A stretch of DNA of 64,000 bases from Pseudomonadota bacterium (GTDB taxonomy: Bacteria; Pseudomonadota; Gammaproteobacteria; Burkholderiales; Burkholderiaceae_C). The position numbers and the translations under genes were made by a program. The DNA lies in assembly GCA_018241225.1 (NCBI GenBank), contig JAFEEG010000010.1:248001-312000 (forward strand), in the 5' to 3' direction. Of this stretch, positions 29,301 to 37,923 are shown one piece after another. Each line of letters starts with the position of its first letter. Positions within the stretch are counted from its first letter, which is position 1. The notes below the pieces were generated by a model. That model searched no databases and was not told the origin of the DNA. It was given only the letters and a program-made list of their open reading frames with translations.

Positions 29301-29666
29301 CTGCGACCACGCCTGGCGCGCATGCGGCTTTCCAACGCCGCGCAACTGCACGACCTGCCCAGCGGCCAGACGGTGCGCGCCTGCGGCATCGTCATGGGCC
29401 GCCAGCGCCCCGGCACCGCCAACGGCACCATGTTCGTCACGTTGGAAGACGAGACCGGCAACGTCAACGTCATCGTCTGGCAGCATGTGGCCGAGGCCTG
29501 GCGCGAGCCGCTGCTCAAGGCCAAGCTGCTGGCGGTGCAGGGCACCTGGCAGCGCGACGTGGACAGCGGCGGCCAGGTGCGCCACGTGGTGGCCACCGGC
29601 TTCAAGGACCTTTCGCCGCTGCTGGGCAGGCTGGCCGAGAGCAGCAGGAGCCGGGACTTTCATTGA
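26322..29666 (+). CDS. dnaE2: error-prone DNA polymerase III alpha subunit DnaE2
   Basis: The 1114-residue C-family polymerase starts at an ATG overlapping the imuB stop by 8 bases. It has an N-terminal PHP domain ('[17 protein letters not shown]', '[13 protein letters not shown]'), then the catalytic domain with '[19 protein letters not shown]' and the catalytic acids in '[20 protein letters not shown]'. Helix-hairpin-helix and OB-fold segments ('[28 protein letters not shown]' territory) finish it. It does the translesion synthesis of the SOS mutasome. Size and motifs are normal and the gene looks intact. Confidence 0.95.
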   Translation: [1114 protein letters not shown]

Positions 29667-29704
29667 GCTTTCACAGTAAAAAGAGGTAGCCCATTCAAAC
29701 CGGA

Positions 29705-30436
29705 ATGCCAGACATCCCCTTCACTCGCCACCACGCCCGCCGCCTGCGCGAGATGTACCGTAGCGCGGGCTGGCCCTGCTGCGACGGCATCGAGGTCGAG
29801 TTGCTGGCCGCCGGCCTGCTCGAGCGCGTGCGCTCGGGAGAAGGCCACGAAACCCTGCGCGTCACCGACGCCGGCATTGCCCGCATTGCCGACACGCTGG
29901 GCAGCAACCGTGCGGTCATGACGGCGCACGAGGCGCTGGTGGAGCAGGTGGCGCGCGAGATGACCCGGGCCGGCCGCGTGGCCTGGCGCGGCCTCACGCT
30001 GCGCGCCCGCGTGCCGGGTACGTCGGAGGGCGAGGCGCCGCGCTGGTGCATGGCCAAGCCCGATGTCTTTTCCATCCGCAACACCAGCGTGGAGGCCTAC
30101 GCGCACCCCATCGTCCACGAGATCAAGGTGCGCCGCGCCGACTTGCTGTCCGACCTCAAGAAGCCCGACAAGCGCGCCGCCTACCTCGACCTGGGCGGCG
30201 AGTGCTGGTACGTGCTGGGCTGCGACGCGCGCGGCCGCCCCATTGCCCGGGCCGACGAAATCCCGGCTGAATGCGGCGTGCTGGTGGCTTGCGAAGGCCG
30301 CCTGACGGTGGAACGCGCCGCGCAGCATCGCGAATTGGAGCGGCTGCCCTTCCAGGTGTGGATGGCACTGGCCAAGGCGCAGCCCGTGCCGGGTTTCGAT
30401 GAAGACGTGCAGGGAATGCTCAGCGGTGAGGAATAA
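29705..30436 (+). CDS. winged-helix plus PD-(D/E)XK nuclease-like protein (MmcB-like), SOS-linked
   Basis: The 243-residue protein starts 38 bp after dnaE2 and is probably in the same SOS transcript. Residues about 8-65 look like a winged helix ('IEVELLAAGLLERV', 'LRVTDAGIARIADTL'). Residues 75-175 fit a PD-(D/E)XK fold: a helix with E79/E85, P119-D120, then E139-I-K141 in 'PIVHEIKVRRADLLSDLKK', and 'AYLDLGGECWYVLG'. That arrangement resembles MmcB, the putative DNA-repair endonuclease induced by damage in Caulobacter. The identification is from motif order only; a non-cutting DNA-binding role is possible. Confidence 0.6.
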   Translation: MPDIPFTRHHARRLREMYRSAGWPCCDGIEVELLAAGLLERVRSGEGHETLRVTDAGIARIADTLGSNRAVMTAHEALVEQVAREMTRAGRVAWRGLTLRARVPGTSEGEAPRWCMAKPDVFSIRNTSVEAYAHPIVHEIKVRRADLLSDLKKPDKRAAYLDLGGECWYVLGCDARGRPIARADEIPAECGVLVACEGRLTVERAAQHRELERLPFQVWMALAKAQPVPGFDEDVQGMLSGEE

Positions 30437-30510
30437 GTTCGAAAAAACTGCGGTTTACGGCTAATGACAAATGGACACATAGTCCGAAAGTAATGACAAT
30501 GGTTTACACC

Positions 30511-30708
30511 ATGTCTCAAGACCGCAACCCCTATTACGACTCCTCGCGCCACAAGGTCGACAAGTCCGAATTCGCCTCGCTGCGGATGGACATCCAGTCC
30601 AGCCGACAGCGGTCTTCTTCGGGCGCCAGCGGCGTGGTGAAGATCGTGGTCTGGGTGGTGGTGCTGGTGGTCATTGCCGCCGTCGCCAAGCGCTTCCTGT
30701 TCACGTAA
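30511..30708 (+). CDS. small single-span membrane protein
   Basis: The 65-residue protein (ATG at 30511; earlier in-frame ATGs at 30493 and 30499 are possible) has a polar, serine-rich N-terminal half. One transmembrane helix, 'VVKIVVWVVVLVVIAAVAKRF', ends near the C-terminus. No family was recognised. The 74-bp leader is AT-rich and carries direct repeats of TAATGACAA/TGG (30462-30474 and 30491-30502). It lies between the nuclease-like gene and an FMN reductase. Confidence 0.6.
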   Translation: MSQDRNPYYDSSRHKVDKSEFASLRMDIQSSRQRSSSGASGVVKIVVWVVVLVVIAAVAKRFLFT

Positions 30709-30726
30709 TACGCCTATGCTCGGCCG

Positions 30727-31299
30727 ATGACAAAACTCATCGGCATTTCCGGCTCGCTGCGCCAGGCATCGTTCAACACTGCGCTTCTCAATGCAGCCAT
30801 CGAGCTGGCCCCCGCCGGCTGCGAGCTGGTGGCGGGCACCATCCGCGGCATTCCGCTGTACGACGGCGACCTCGAAGCTTCGCAAGGTATTCCGCCCGAG
30901 GTGGCCACGCTCAAGGACCAGATCGCCCAGGCCGACGGCCTGGTGCTGTTCACCCCCGAATACAACAACGGCATTCCCGGCGTGTTCAAGAACGCCATCG
31001 ACTGGCTCAGCCGGCCTGCCAGCGACATCGGCCGCGTGTTCGGCGCCAAGCCGGTGGCGGTGCTGGGTGCTTCGCCTGGCGGCTTCGGCACGATCCTGAG
31101 CCAGGCCGCCTGGCTGCCGGTGCTGCGCACGCTGCAGGCCGACTTCTGGTCGGGCGGCCGCTTGATGGTGGCGCGCGCCAACACGCTGATGGATGCCAAC
31201 GGCCGCCTGGCCGACGAGGCCACGCGCGCGCGCCTGGCGGCATTCATCGCCGATTTTGCGGCCTACGTTCAGTCGCGCCCTGGCGCGGCTCGGCCGTAG
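30727..31299 (+). CDS. NAD(P)H-dependent FMN reductase (chromate/quinone reductase type)
   Basis: The 190-residue flavodoxin-like protein has the FMN phosphate loop 'GISGSLRQASFNTALL', 'VLFTPEYNNGIPGVFKNAIDWLSRP' (the dimer/FMN region of the ChrR/YieF group) and 'VLGASPGGFGTILSQ'. Such enzymes reduce quinones, flavins or metals and protect against redox stress. Its last 56 bases overlap the 3' end of the convergent DUF4434 gene. The specific substrate is unknown. Confidence 0.88.
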   Translation: MTKLIGISGSLRQASFNTALLNAAIELAPAGCELVAGTIRGIPLYDGDLEASQGIPPEVATLKDQIAQADGLVLFTPEYNNGIPGVFKNAIDWLSRPASDIGRVFGAKPVAVLGASPGGFGTILSQAAWLPVLRTLQADFWSGGRLMVARANTLMDANGRLADEATRARLAAFIADFAAYVQSRPGAARP

Positions 31300-32263
31300 G
31301 CTCGGGCAGCATTGCCTTCATCCGCTGGTTCAACGAGAAGGTGACCGAAGCCTGCCGTCCGGTGCTGCTGCACCACAGGGCGGCCCGACGCGCGATCGTG
31401 GCCTCGTCGCTCGGCTCGAAGCGCGGCGGCTGACCCAGGGCCTGGACCTGGTCGAAGGTCTCCAGCAGCCCACGCCACGCGGCCGGGGGCAGGGTGCGGG
31501 CGATCTCGCGCAGGTAGGCGGCCGTGAGCTCCTCGCTCATGCGGCCGGTGCCCAGGCCGTCCTGCACGAGCCAGATCACGCCGGTGGCCCGGTACATGGT
31601 CAGCAGCAGGCCGGCAAATTCCTGCGGCGTGCTTGCACCGGAGAAAAAGGCGCTGGCGTACACCGGCGCTTCGTCCATGCCCGGCGCCATCGAGACAATG
31701 CCGTCGGTCATGGCCGCGAGGAAGGTGCGCAGCATGCGCCGGCGGGCGGGTGTGCGCCAGTTCAGGTCGTCGATTTCCTGCGGCAGGTACCAGCCTTGCA
31801 CCTCCAGCGGCGGCGGATGCTGCACGATCTGGCGCGCCTGGGCGAGCGAGCGTTGGCCCGTGGCGAGCAGATGTGCGCGCAGGGACGCATCCGACTGCTG
31901 CAGCGCGCTGTAGTAGTCCTCGGCCATGTGCAGGCCGACCACCAGCTTCAGGCCGCTGCCGCGCCAGGCCTCCAGCCCGCTGGCCAGCCAGCCCGCCTGT
32001 TGCTGCCGCGGCCAGAACTCGTAGTTGCCATAGCTCGACCACTGCAGCAGCACGTGGGTGTAGTTCTGGGCAACGAGCTCGCGGCCCAGCGCCCGCCAGC
32101 CCGCCTTGTCCAGTTCGCCGTGGCGCGCCCATGGCTGCCAGATGATGCCGCGCTGCGAGGGCACGGCGCACTGGGGCTGAGCACCCGCGGGGGCCGCCGC
32201 GGCGAACCAGGGAAGAAGCAGCGAGGCGGTGAACTCGCGCCTGCGAAGGCCGGTGGGTTTCAA
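31244..32263 (-). CDS. DUF4434 secreted protein of the nfr operon
   Basis: The 339-residue protein starts at a TTG (32263), 12 bp after the nfrA stop. Its N-terminus 'LRRREFTASLLLPWF' looks like a Tat-type signal, with cleavage near PAGAQ. The mature part has the TIM-barrel-like features of DUF4434 ('GIIWQPWARHGELDKAGW', 'VVGLHMAEDYY', 'GWYLPQEIDD'), a glycoside-hydrolase-like family. In E. coli a similar protein (YbcH) accompanies nfrA and nfrB. A role in trimming or modifying the exopolysaccharide is inference. Its 3' end overlaps the FMN reductase gene by 56 bp. Confidence 0.75.
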   Translation of the reverse strand: MKPTGLRRREFTASLLLPWFAAAAPAGAQPQCAVPSQRGIIWQPWARHGELDKAGWRALGRELVAQNYTHVLLQWSSYGNYEFWPRQQQAGWLASGLEAWRGSGLKLVVGLHMAEDYYSALQQSDASLRAHLLATGQRSLAQARQIVQHPPPLEVQGWYLPQEIDDLNWRTPARRRMLRTFLAAMTDGIVSMAPGMDEAPVYASAFFSGASTPQEFAGLLLTMYRATGVIWLVQDGLGTGRMSEELTAAYLREIARTLPPAAWRGLLETFDQVQALGQPPRFEPSDEATIARRAALWCSSTGRQASVTFSLNQRMKAMLPEPTAEPRQGATERRPQNRR

Positions 32264-32275
32264 TTCGCGTGCTGA

Positions 32276-34525
32276 CTAGTGCAGCATGATCCACTTGAGC
32301 TGCACCGTCTGGCGGTCGGTGCTGTTGCCCGCCACCACATGGCGCACTTCGAGCGACAGGCGCTGGCTGATGGCCGGCGCGCGGTACTTGTCCTCCCAGT
32401 GCCAGCTCAGCAGCGCCACGCCCACGCCCACGTCGAGCCGATCGACTTCGGCACGGCCGATGCTGTCGTTGTTGGCGCTGTAGTTGCTCGACAGGTAGGG
32501 CATGAAGGTGGCCTTGAAGGGCGCATTGTCCAGCTTGAACTGCCGGCCCCACTCGCCCTGCAGCGTGGCGTAGTAGGTGCGGGCGCGCACCAGCCAGGCC
32601 AGGTCGGCGTAGACGTTGGCGTAGGTCCAGTGGCTGTCGACCGGGTTCCAGTCGCCGCCCCAGGTGTGCGAGCCCGACAGGCGCAGCATCGCGTCGTCTT
32701 CGTGCTCGGCGGACTTGCGCCACAGGTACTCGACCGAGCCCACGACCATGTAGTCCTTCAACAGGCGCTGGCGCACGCCCATGCCCAGCAGCTTGTTCTC
32801 GGGGTCGGTCTGCAGGCTGCGGTCTTCCAGGCCCACGGAGGCGCGCCCGAACACCCAGGTGGGCAGCTGCGCGTCCAGCGGGGTGTAGCGGTACGAGGCA
32901 CCCAGGTTCAGCGAGCCGCCGTACTGCGCATAGTCCACCGGCGACAGCGGCGTGTTGACGTCCGGGCCGTGGTCGAGTCGCACGTTGGCGTTGGCGCTCC
33001 AGTTGAAGCGGTCTTCCTGCGTCTGCACTTCGCGGCGCCAGCCGAACAGGCGGCGCTGCGCTTCGTCGTCGGGCAGGCTCAAGCGACGCTGGATGCTGTC
33101 TTGTTCGTCGATGGCGGCGCGGCCGAAGCGGATCGAGTCTTCGCGACGGTTCAGCAGCCGGGCGAGTTGGGCCAGTTCGGGCAGCAGTTCGGTGCGGCTG
33201 GCGTCAAGGCGCCATGCGGTTTCGAACTCGCGCAGGGCGTCTTCGCGTTCGCCAGCGGACTTGAGCTGGTAGCCGTAGGCGGCATGCGCTTGCGCATCGT
33301 TGGGTGCCAGTCGCACCGCTTCGGCCAGTGCGGCCTGCGCACCTGCGGCATCGCCTTGCAGCGCCAGGCTGTGCGCCTTGCCGGTGAGGGCTTGCGAGGC
33401 CAGGGCGGTGTCGCTGCCGGCCAGTGCCTGCGCCGCGGCGAAGTGGCGCGTGGCCAGCGCGGCATCGTCGCCGCTGCAATACGCGGCGGCCAATTGCTGG
33501 CGTGCGGTGGTGAGCGGTGCGCTCGCATCGGGCGGCACCAGTTGCAGCACGCTCGGGCAATCACGGGCCTGCAGGGTGAGCACCAGGCCTTCGCGCGTGG
33601 GCGCATCCAGGCGGCCCGCCTGCTGCAGCCGGCCGATAGCGGCCACGGCCTCGGGGTAGCGGGCCGATTCGATCAGTGGCAGGACTTCGGCCTGCGCCGT
33701 GGGCAAGGGCGCAGGCGGTGGTGCAGGCCGCGCCACGGGTGCAGGTGCCGTCGCCGGCCGTTGCGCGCGCGCGGCGGGCCGCCGCGCATGCGCGCTGTTG
33801 CTGGCCGTGGCCGCGTGCGGCGCTGCGGGTACGCGCGCAGCCGGTGCCGGTGCCGGTGTAGGAGTCGGCGCCGGCGTTGGCGAGGCGGACGGTGCCGCAG
33901 GCGCGGGCGGTGCCGCGGCCACTTTCGGTGCGGCCGGTGCAATGCCTGGCTTGGCGGCCGCGTGTGCAATGGCTTCCGTCCAGTCCTTGCGGTTGTGGTC
34001 GGCAATGGCAACCTGGTGGCTGTCCATCCAGGCGATGGCCTTGGCGGCTTCGTCGGTACGCCCCAGGCGGACCAGCGAATTGCCCCATGCTTCGCCGATC
34101 TCGGTGCGAATCTTCGGGCGCAGGCCGCTGCGGCGCAGGGCCTTGGGGGCTTGCAGCACCACTTCGGCATCGCGTCCGTCGAGGAAGGCGAGGTAGGTCA
34201 GCATGGCCGGGCCCAGGCCCCTGGACGGCGCGCGCTTGTCCCAGTCCTGGCCGAGCTCGCGGATGCAGGCCAGGTCTTTCAGCTCGTCGCAGATGTTGAA
34301 CTTCAGGATGGCCACGCGCTCGTTGTTCGGGTCGATGCGCTGCGCCTGGTCCACGTACTCGCGCGCCTCGGCGTAGTCCTTGTTCTGGAAGAGCCGGTAC
34401 GCCTCGCTCAGCCGTGGATAGGTGCGGAAGTTGCGCAGCTCGTCGCGCAGCCATGCGGCGTGCGCCGGTGCCACGGCGGTGCCCGCCAGCGCGGCGGCCA
34501 GGCCGAGGGAGAACCAGCGGCTCAT
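32276..34525 (-). CDS. nfrA: NfrA-like outer-membrane TPR/porin protein
   Basis: The 749-residue protein begins with a signal peptide ([23 protein letters not shown]). TPR repeats follow ('RLFQNKDYAEAREYVDQAQRIDPNN', split), then a Pro/Ala-rich linker (about 195-265) and more TPRs. The C-terminal domain (about 490-749) has beta-barrel-like alternation and ends in LKWIMLH. This matches the phage N4 adsorption protein A architecture, in which TPRs and a barrel export a glycan. It is shorter than E. coli NfrA (about 990 residues). The ATG overlaps the nfrB stop (ATGA). It would be the exit channel for the NfrB product. Confidence 0.8.
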   Translation of the reverse strand: MSRWFSLGLAAALAGTAVAPAHAAWLRDELRNFRTYPRLSEAYRLFQNKDYAEAREYVDQAQRIDPNNERVAILKFNICDELKDLACIRELGQDWDKRAPSRGLGPAMLTYLAFLDGRDAEVVLQAPKALRRSGLRPKIRTEIGEAWGNSLVRLGRTDEAAKAIAWMDSHQVAIADHNRKDWTEAIAHAAAKPGIAPAAPKVAAAPPAPAAPSASPTPAPTPTPAPAPAARVPAAPHAATASNSAHARRPAARAQRPATAPAPVARPAPPPAPLPTAQAEVLPLIESARYPEAVAAIGRLQQAGRLDAPTREGLVLTLQARDCPSVLQLVPPDASAPLTTARQQLAAAYCSGDDAALATRHFAAAQALAGSDTALASQALTGKAHSLALQGDAAGAQAALAEAVRLAPNDAQAHAAYGYQLKSAGEREDALREFETAWRLDASRTELLPELAQLARLLNRREDSIRFGRAAIDEQDSIQRRLSLPDDEAQRRLFGWRREVQTQEDRFNWSANANVRLDHGPDVNTPLSPVDYAQYGGSLNLGASYRYTPLDAQLPTWVFGRASVGLEDRSLQTDPENKLLGMGVRQRLLKDYMVVGSVEYLWRKSAEHEDDAMLRLSGSHTWGGDWNPVDSHWTYANVYADLAWLVRARTYYATLQGEWGRQFKLDNAPFKATFMPYLSSNYSANNDSIGRAEVDRLDVGVGVALLSWHWEDKYRAPAISQRLSLEVRHVVAGNSTDRQTVQLKWIMLH

Positions 34526-35979
34526 CGTTCGGCCTCCCCGGCGTGCAGGTCGGGAAACACGTGCTGGGTCTTGTCCCACTTCACCGCTTCGCCGGTCTTG
34601 CCGCTGCGCCGCGACTGGGTAAAGGCGCGGAAGAACGCGCCGATGTTGATGAAGTTGCCCACCACCATGCGCGGCACCGACTGCACGCCCTGCCAGAACC
34701 CGAAGTAGCGCTGCGTGCAGATGAATCGCTGCAGCAGGCGGTTGAGCATGAAGATGAAGTTGATGAAGGCCAGCGTCCAGAAGAAGCTGTGCGCGGGAAT
34801 CAGGTCGGGGTAGCGCCACCAGTCGGGGTTCAGCCGCAGGTGCCCGCCGCGTACCAGCATTGCGGCCACGATCAGGTAGCCCATCAGCAGTGACGGAAAG
34901 GCCAGCACGCTCTTGCGGTCGCGCATGAGCATGTAGCGCATGGCCAGGTTGCCGCGCCAGCCCAGCTTGCTCCAGCTCTGGAACACGATGCCCACGATCC
35001 ACCGGGACTTCTGTCGCACCGCCAGGAGCGGCTTGTGCGGGAAGAATTCCTGCACGCACACCATGTCGTGCACGCCTTTGCGGCCAAGCCAGGCGGGGGC
35101 CTGGCCCTTGAAGCGCACCGGGTAGTGCACCAGCATTTCGCGCGCGCCCACTTCATGCAGGCGAACGCCGATCTCGTAGTCCTCGGTGAGGCTGCTCGTG
35201 TCGAAGACCTGGCCCTTGTTCATCTTCTCCAGCAGCGCGATCGCCTTGCGGCTGAAGGCGGTGCCCACGCCGGCGCTGGGCACCTGGCCGGTGAGCTGCT
35301 CGCGCACCAGCAGGTCCTTGCCGTGCCACTCGGAGAATTCGTCCACGTAGTGGTTGCCCACCATCTGCCACCACGGGCGCACCAGCGGCATGACCGGCAG
35401 CTGAACCAGGTCGTAGCGCGGCACCAGGTGGTTGAACACGCGCAGCTCCAGGGGGTGCACAACGTCTTCCGCGTCGTGGTAGGCCAGGCAGCTGAAGTTC
35501 AGGCCGTGCTCGGCCTCGAACGCGGTGATGGCCGCGATGATGTGGTTCAGGCAGTCGGCCTTGGTGGTGGGGCCGGCTTCGCTGGTCACCATCTTGTGCA
35601 GGTGCGGGTAGCGGGCCACCACCTTGTCGACCTCGGCCTGCGTTTCCAGGTCGTTGGGGTAGGTGCCGATGAAGACGTGGTAGTTGTCGTAGTCGAAGCT
35701 CCTGGCCAGGTAGTCGGCCATGCGCGCGATCACCGGCGCCTCGTGCCAGGCCGGGATCATGATGGCGATGTGCTGCTGCGGTGCCTGGTAGAGCTCGTCG
35801 GCGTATTCGGGCAGCGCGGCGCTGCGGCGCCAGTCGCGCCAGTGGGCCAGGCGCCAGAGCCAGTAGCGCAGGTCGATGAAGAAGTCGTCGATCGAGCTGA
35901 CGAGGATGATGACGATGCCCACGCGCAGCAGGATGGCCACCACCAGCCAGAAGCCAGCAAGGAAGTCGACCAAGGTCAT
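34522..35979 (-). CDS. nfrB: NfrB-like membrane glycosyltransferase
   Basis: The 485-residue family 2 glycosyltransferase has an N-terminal transmembrane segment (about 5-30), the catalytic domain with '[12 protein letters not shown]', '[10 protein letters not shown]' (DxD-type) and '[17 protein letters not shown]', '[15 protein letters not shown]' (the QxxRW-type acceptor motif), and C-terminal membrane helices. It matches NfrB, needed for phage N4 infection of E. coli through a ManNAc-type surface polymer. E. coli NfrB is about 745 residues and ends in a c-di-GMP-binding MshEN domain; here that domain is absent and the protein ends shortly after the last helices. It is coupled by ATGA overlaps to wecB and nfrA. 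Confidence 0.85.
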   Translation of the reverse strand: MTLVDFLAGFWLVVAILLRVGIVIILVSSIDDFFIDLRYWLWRLAHWRDWRRSAALPEYADELYQAPQQHIAIMIPAWHEAPVIARMADYLARSFDYDNYHVFIGTYPNDLETQAEVDKVVARYPHLHKMVTSEAGPTTKADCLNHIIAAITAFEAEHGLNFSCLAYHDAEDVVHPLELRVFNHLVPRYDLVQLPVMPLVRPWWQMVGNHYVDEFSEWHGKDLLVREQLTGQVPSAGVGTAFSRKAIALLEKMNKGQVFDTSSLTEDYEIGVRLHEVGAREMLVHYPVRFKGQAPAWLGRKGVHDMVCVQEFFPHKPLLAVRQKSRWIVGIVFQSWSKLGWRGNLAMRYMLMRDRKSVLAFPSLLMGYLIVAAMLVRGGHLRLNPDWWRYPDLIPAHSFFWTLAFINFIFMLNRLLQRFICTQRYFGFWQGVQSVPRMVVGNFINIGAFFRAFTQSRRSGKTGEAVKWDKTQHVFPDLHAGEAER

Positions 35980-37145
35980 GCGGCACTCCTGTCCCACTGC
36001 GCCAGGTGCTGCGCAATCTGCTGCGCCGCGGTGCCGTCGCCATACGGGTTGTGGGCATGTGCCATCGCCTGGTAGGCGGCGTTGTCGTCGAGCAGGCGCG
36101 ACACGGTGCCCACGATGCGCTGCACGTCGGTGCCCACCAGCTGCGCCGTGCCGGCCTCCAGCGCCTCGGGTCGCTCGGTGGTCTCGCGCATCACCAGCAC
36201 CGGCTTGCCCAGCACCGGCGCTTCTTCCTGCAAGCCTCCGCTGTCGGTCAGCACCAGGTCGCAGTGCTTGAGCAGCCACACGAAGGGCAGGTAGTCCTGC
36301 GGATCGATCAGGTGCACGTTGGCGCTGTTCGAGAGCATGGCGCGCACCGGCTCCTGCACGTTGGGGTTCAGGTGCACCGGGTAGACGATCTGCACGTCGG
36401 GGCGCTCGGCCAGCCGTGCCAGTGCCGCGCAGATGTTGTCGAAACCTTCGCCGAAGTTCTCGCGCCTGTGGCCCGTGACGAGGATGAGCCGGCGCGAAGG
36501 ATCGAGCCTGGGCAGCTGCGCCGCCTGGCGTGCCGACAGCGCCGCGTCCTCGTCCAGGCGCTGGCTCACCAGCTTGAGCGCATCGATCACCGTGTTGCCG
36601 GTGATGGCGATGTTCTGTGGCGGCACGCCCTCGCGCAGCAGCGCATCGGCGGCACGCTGGGTGGGCGCGAAGTGCAGCCGCCCGACCACCCCGACCATGC
36701 GCCGGTTGAATTCCTCGGGCCAGGGCGCATACAGGTCGCCGGTGCGCAGGCCCGCTTCCACATGGCCGACCGGAATGCGCCGGTAGAAGGCCGCGAGCGC
36801 GGCGATGAAGCTGGTGGTGGTGTCGCCATGCACCAGCACGATGTCGGGCTGCCGGCGCTGCAGCACTTCATCCAGGCCGGTGAGTGCACGGGCGCTGAGT
36901 TCGGCCAGGCCCTGGTTGTCGCGCATCAGGTCCAGGTCGTCGTCGGGCACCAGGCTGAACAGATCCAGCACCTGGTCGAGCATTTGCCGATGCTGGGCAG
37001 TGACACACAGGCGGCAGTCGAAGCGGGGGTCGGCCTTGAGCGCGCGCACCACCGGGGCCATCTTGATGGCTTCGGGGCGGGTTCCAAAGATGCACAGCAC
37101 CTGCAGCGCGGGTGCGCCGGGTGCGCGGTTCGTGTGTGACAGCAT
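35976..37145 (-). CDS. wecB: UDP-N-acetylglucosamine 2-epimerase
   Basis: The 389-residue non-hydrolysing epimerase interconverts UDP-GlcNAc and UDP-ManNAc. Diagnostic segments are '[19 protein letters not shown]', '[17 protein letters not shown]', '[24 protein letters not shown]', split over that loop, and '[29 protein letters not shown]'. Start at 37145; an upstream extension lacks support. It opens the wecB-nfrB-nfrA-DUF4434 operon, with ATGA coupling to nfrB, so it most likely supplies UDP-ManNAc to NfrB rather than to a common antigen pathway. Confidence 0.93.
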   Translation of the reverse strand: MLSHTNRAPGAPALQVLCIFGTRPEAIKMAPVVRALKADPRFDCRLCVTAQHRQMLDQVLDLFSLVPDDDLDLMRDNQGLAELSARALTGLDEVLQRRQPDIVLVHGDTTTSFIAALAAFYRRIPVGHVEAGLRTGDLYAPWPEEFNRRMVGVVGRLHFAPTQRAADALLREGVPPQNIAITGNTVIDALKLVSQRLDEDAALSARQAAQLPRLDPSRRLILVTGHRRENFGEGFDNICAALARLAERPDVQIVYPVHLNPNVQEPVRAMLSNSANVHLIDPQDYLPFVWLLKHCDLVLTDSGGLQEEAPVLGKPVLVMRETTERPEALEAGTAQLVGTDVQRIVGTVSRLLDDNAAYQAMAHAHNPYGDGTAAQQIAQHLAQWDRSAA

Positions 37146-37221
37146 GAAGAGGCCCTGGTCGTCTTTTCCAGACCCGAGGATAGCTGCCACCCGTTGCGCC
37201 GCGCCAGCGCTGCTGTCGACT

Positions 37222-37914
37222 TCAGGCCTGTGTCATGCCGTGCCGGTATTTGGCCTCGACGCAATCGGGCGAGACGAGGAAGGCGAGCAGGGCGCGCACT
37301 GCCTCGGGCTGCCTGCCTGCGGTGCAAGGTGCGGCAGCGAATACGGTCTGGATCTGGATGGGTTGCGGCAGCAGGCCCAGCAGATCGATGCCTTCCAGGC
37401 CCATCAGCTCGCTGAGCTGCTGGAAGCCCAGGGACGCCTCACCCCGCGCCAGCAGGCTTCCCACCGGCACGCCGGGCGGTGCCTGCAGCAGCCGGCCGTT
37501 CAATTCTTCGGCAATGCCCCAGCGCTGGAACAACGCCAGCAGGGCCACGCCGCTGGGCCCCGTGGAGTAGGCGATGCGCGGTGCAGCCAGCACGGCCAGG
37601 CGTACTGCAAGCTCGCTCGAGATGTCGGGCCGCGCCGCGCCACGGGGCACGGCAACGGCCACGCCCGAGTTCACCAACGCCACTTGTCGGGCCGCGTCGA
37701 CCTTGCCGCTGGCGGCCAGCTTGCCGATGGCATCGGCAGCGAGGAACACCACGTCGAAAGGCTCGTCTGCCGCCACGCGGCGCGCCGCATCGACGCCCGC
37801 CACCGCCACCACGTCAACCGGCGTGCCGCTGCGCGACGTGTAGGCGGCGCACAGCTCGGCCAGCAGGCCGCGCGTGGCCATGGAGCAGATGCCGCGGATG
37901 GTTGTTGCGCTCAT
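37222..37914 (-). CDS. ModA-like substrate-binding domain protein, no signal peptide
   Basis: The 230-residue protein is a type 2 periplasmic-binding fold resembling molybdate-binding ModA ('[16 protein letters not shown]', '[21 protein letters not shown]', '[18 protein letters not shown]', '[16 protein letters not shown]'). The N-terminus [18 protein letters not shown] shows no signal peptide, so it is probably cytoplasmic. It is the last gene of the gallate operon, 9 bp after the Bug gene. Similar proteins sit in aromatic-catabolic clusters. Its ligand and role (sensor or storage) are unknown. Confidence 0.7.
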   Translation of the reverse strand: MSATTIRGICSMATRGLLAELCAAYTSRSGTPVDVVAVAGVDAARRVAADEPFDVVFLAADAIGKLAASGKVDAARQVALVNSGVAVAVPRGAARPDISSELAVRLAVLAAPRIAYSTGPSGVALLALFQRWGIAEELNGRLLQAPPGVPVGSLLARGEASLGFQQLSELMGLEGIDLLGLLPQPIQIQTVFAAAPCTAGRQPEAVRALLAFLVSPDCVEAKYRHGMTQA

Positions 37915-37923
37915 GCGTGTCGA

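Noticed and set aside
25818..29663. A very long open frame (about 1280 codons) opposite dnaE2
   Set aside because: It has His/Ala/Gln-rich composition and no domain, and is complementary to a clearly real polymerase gene.
31244..31299. The 56-bp convergent overlap of FMN reductase and DUF4434 genes as a sign of a frameshift
   Set aside because: Both frames look complete and the overlapped tails are non-conserved ends; ordinary 3' overlap.
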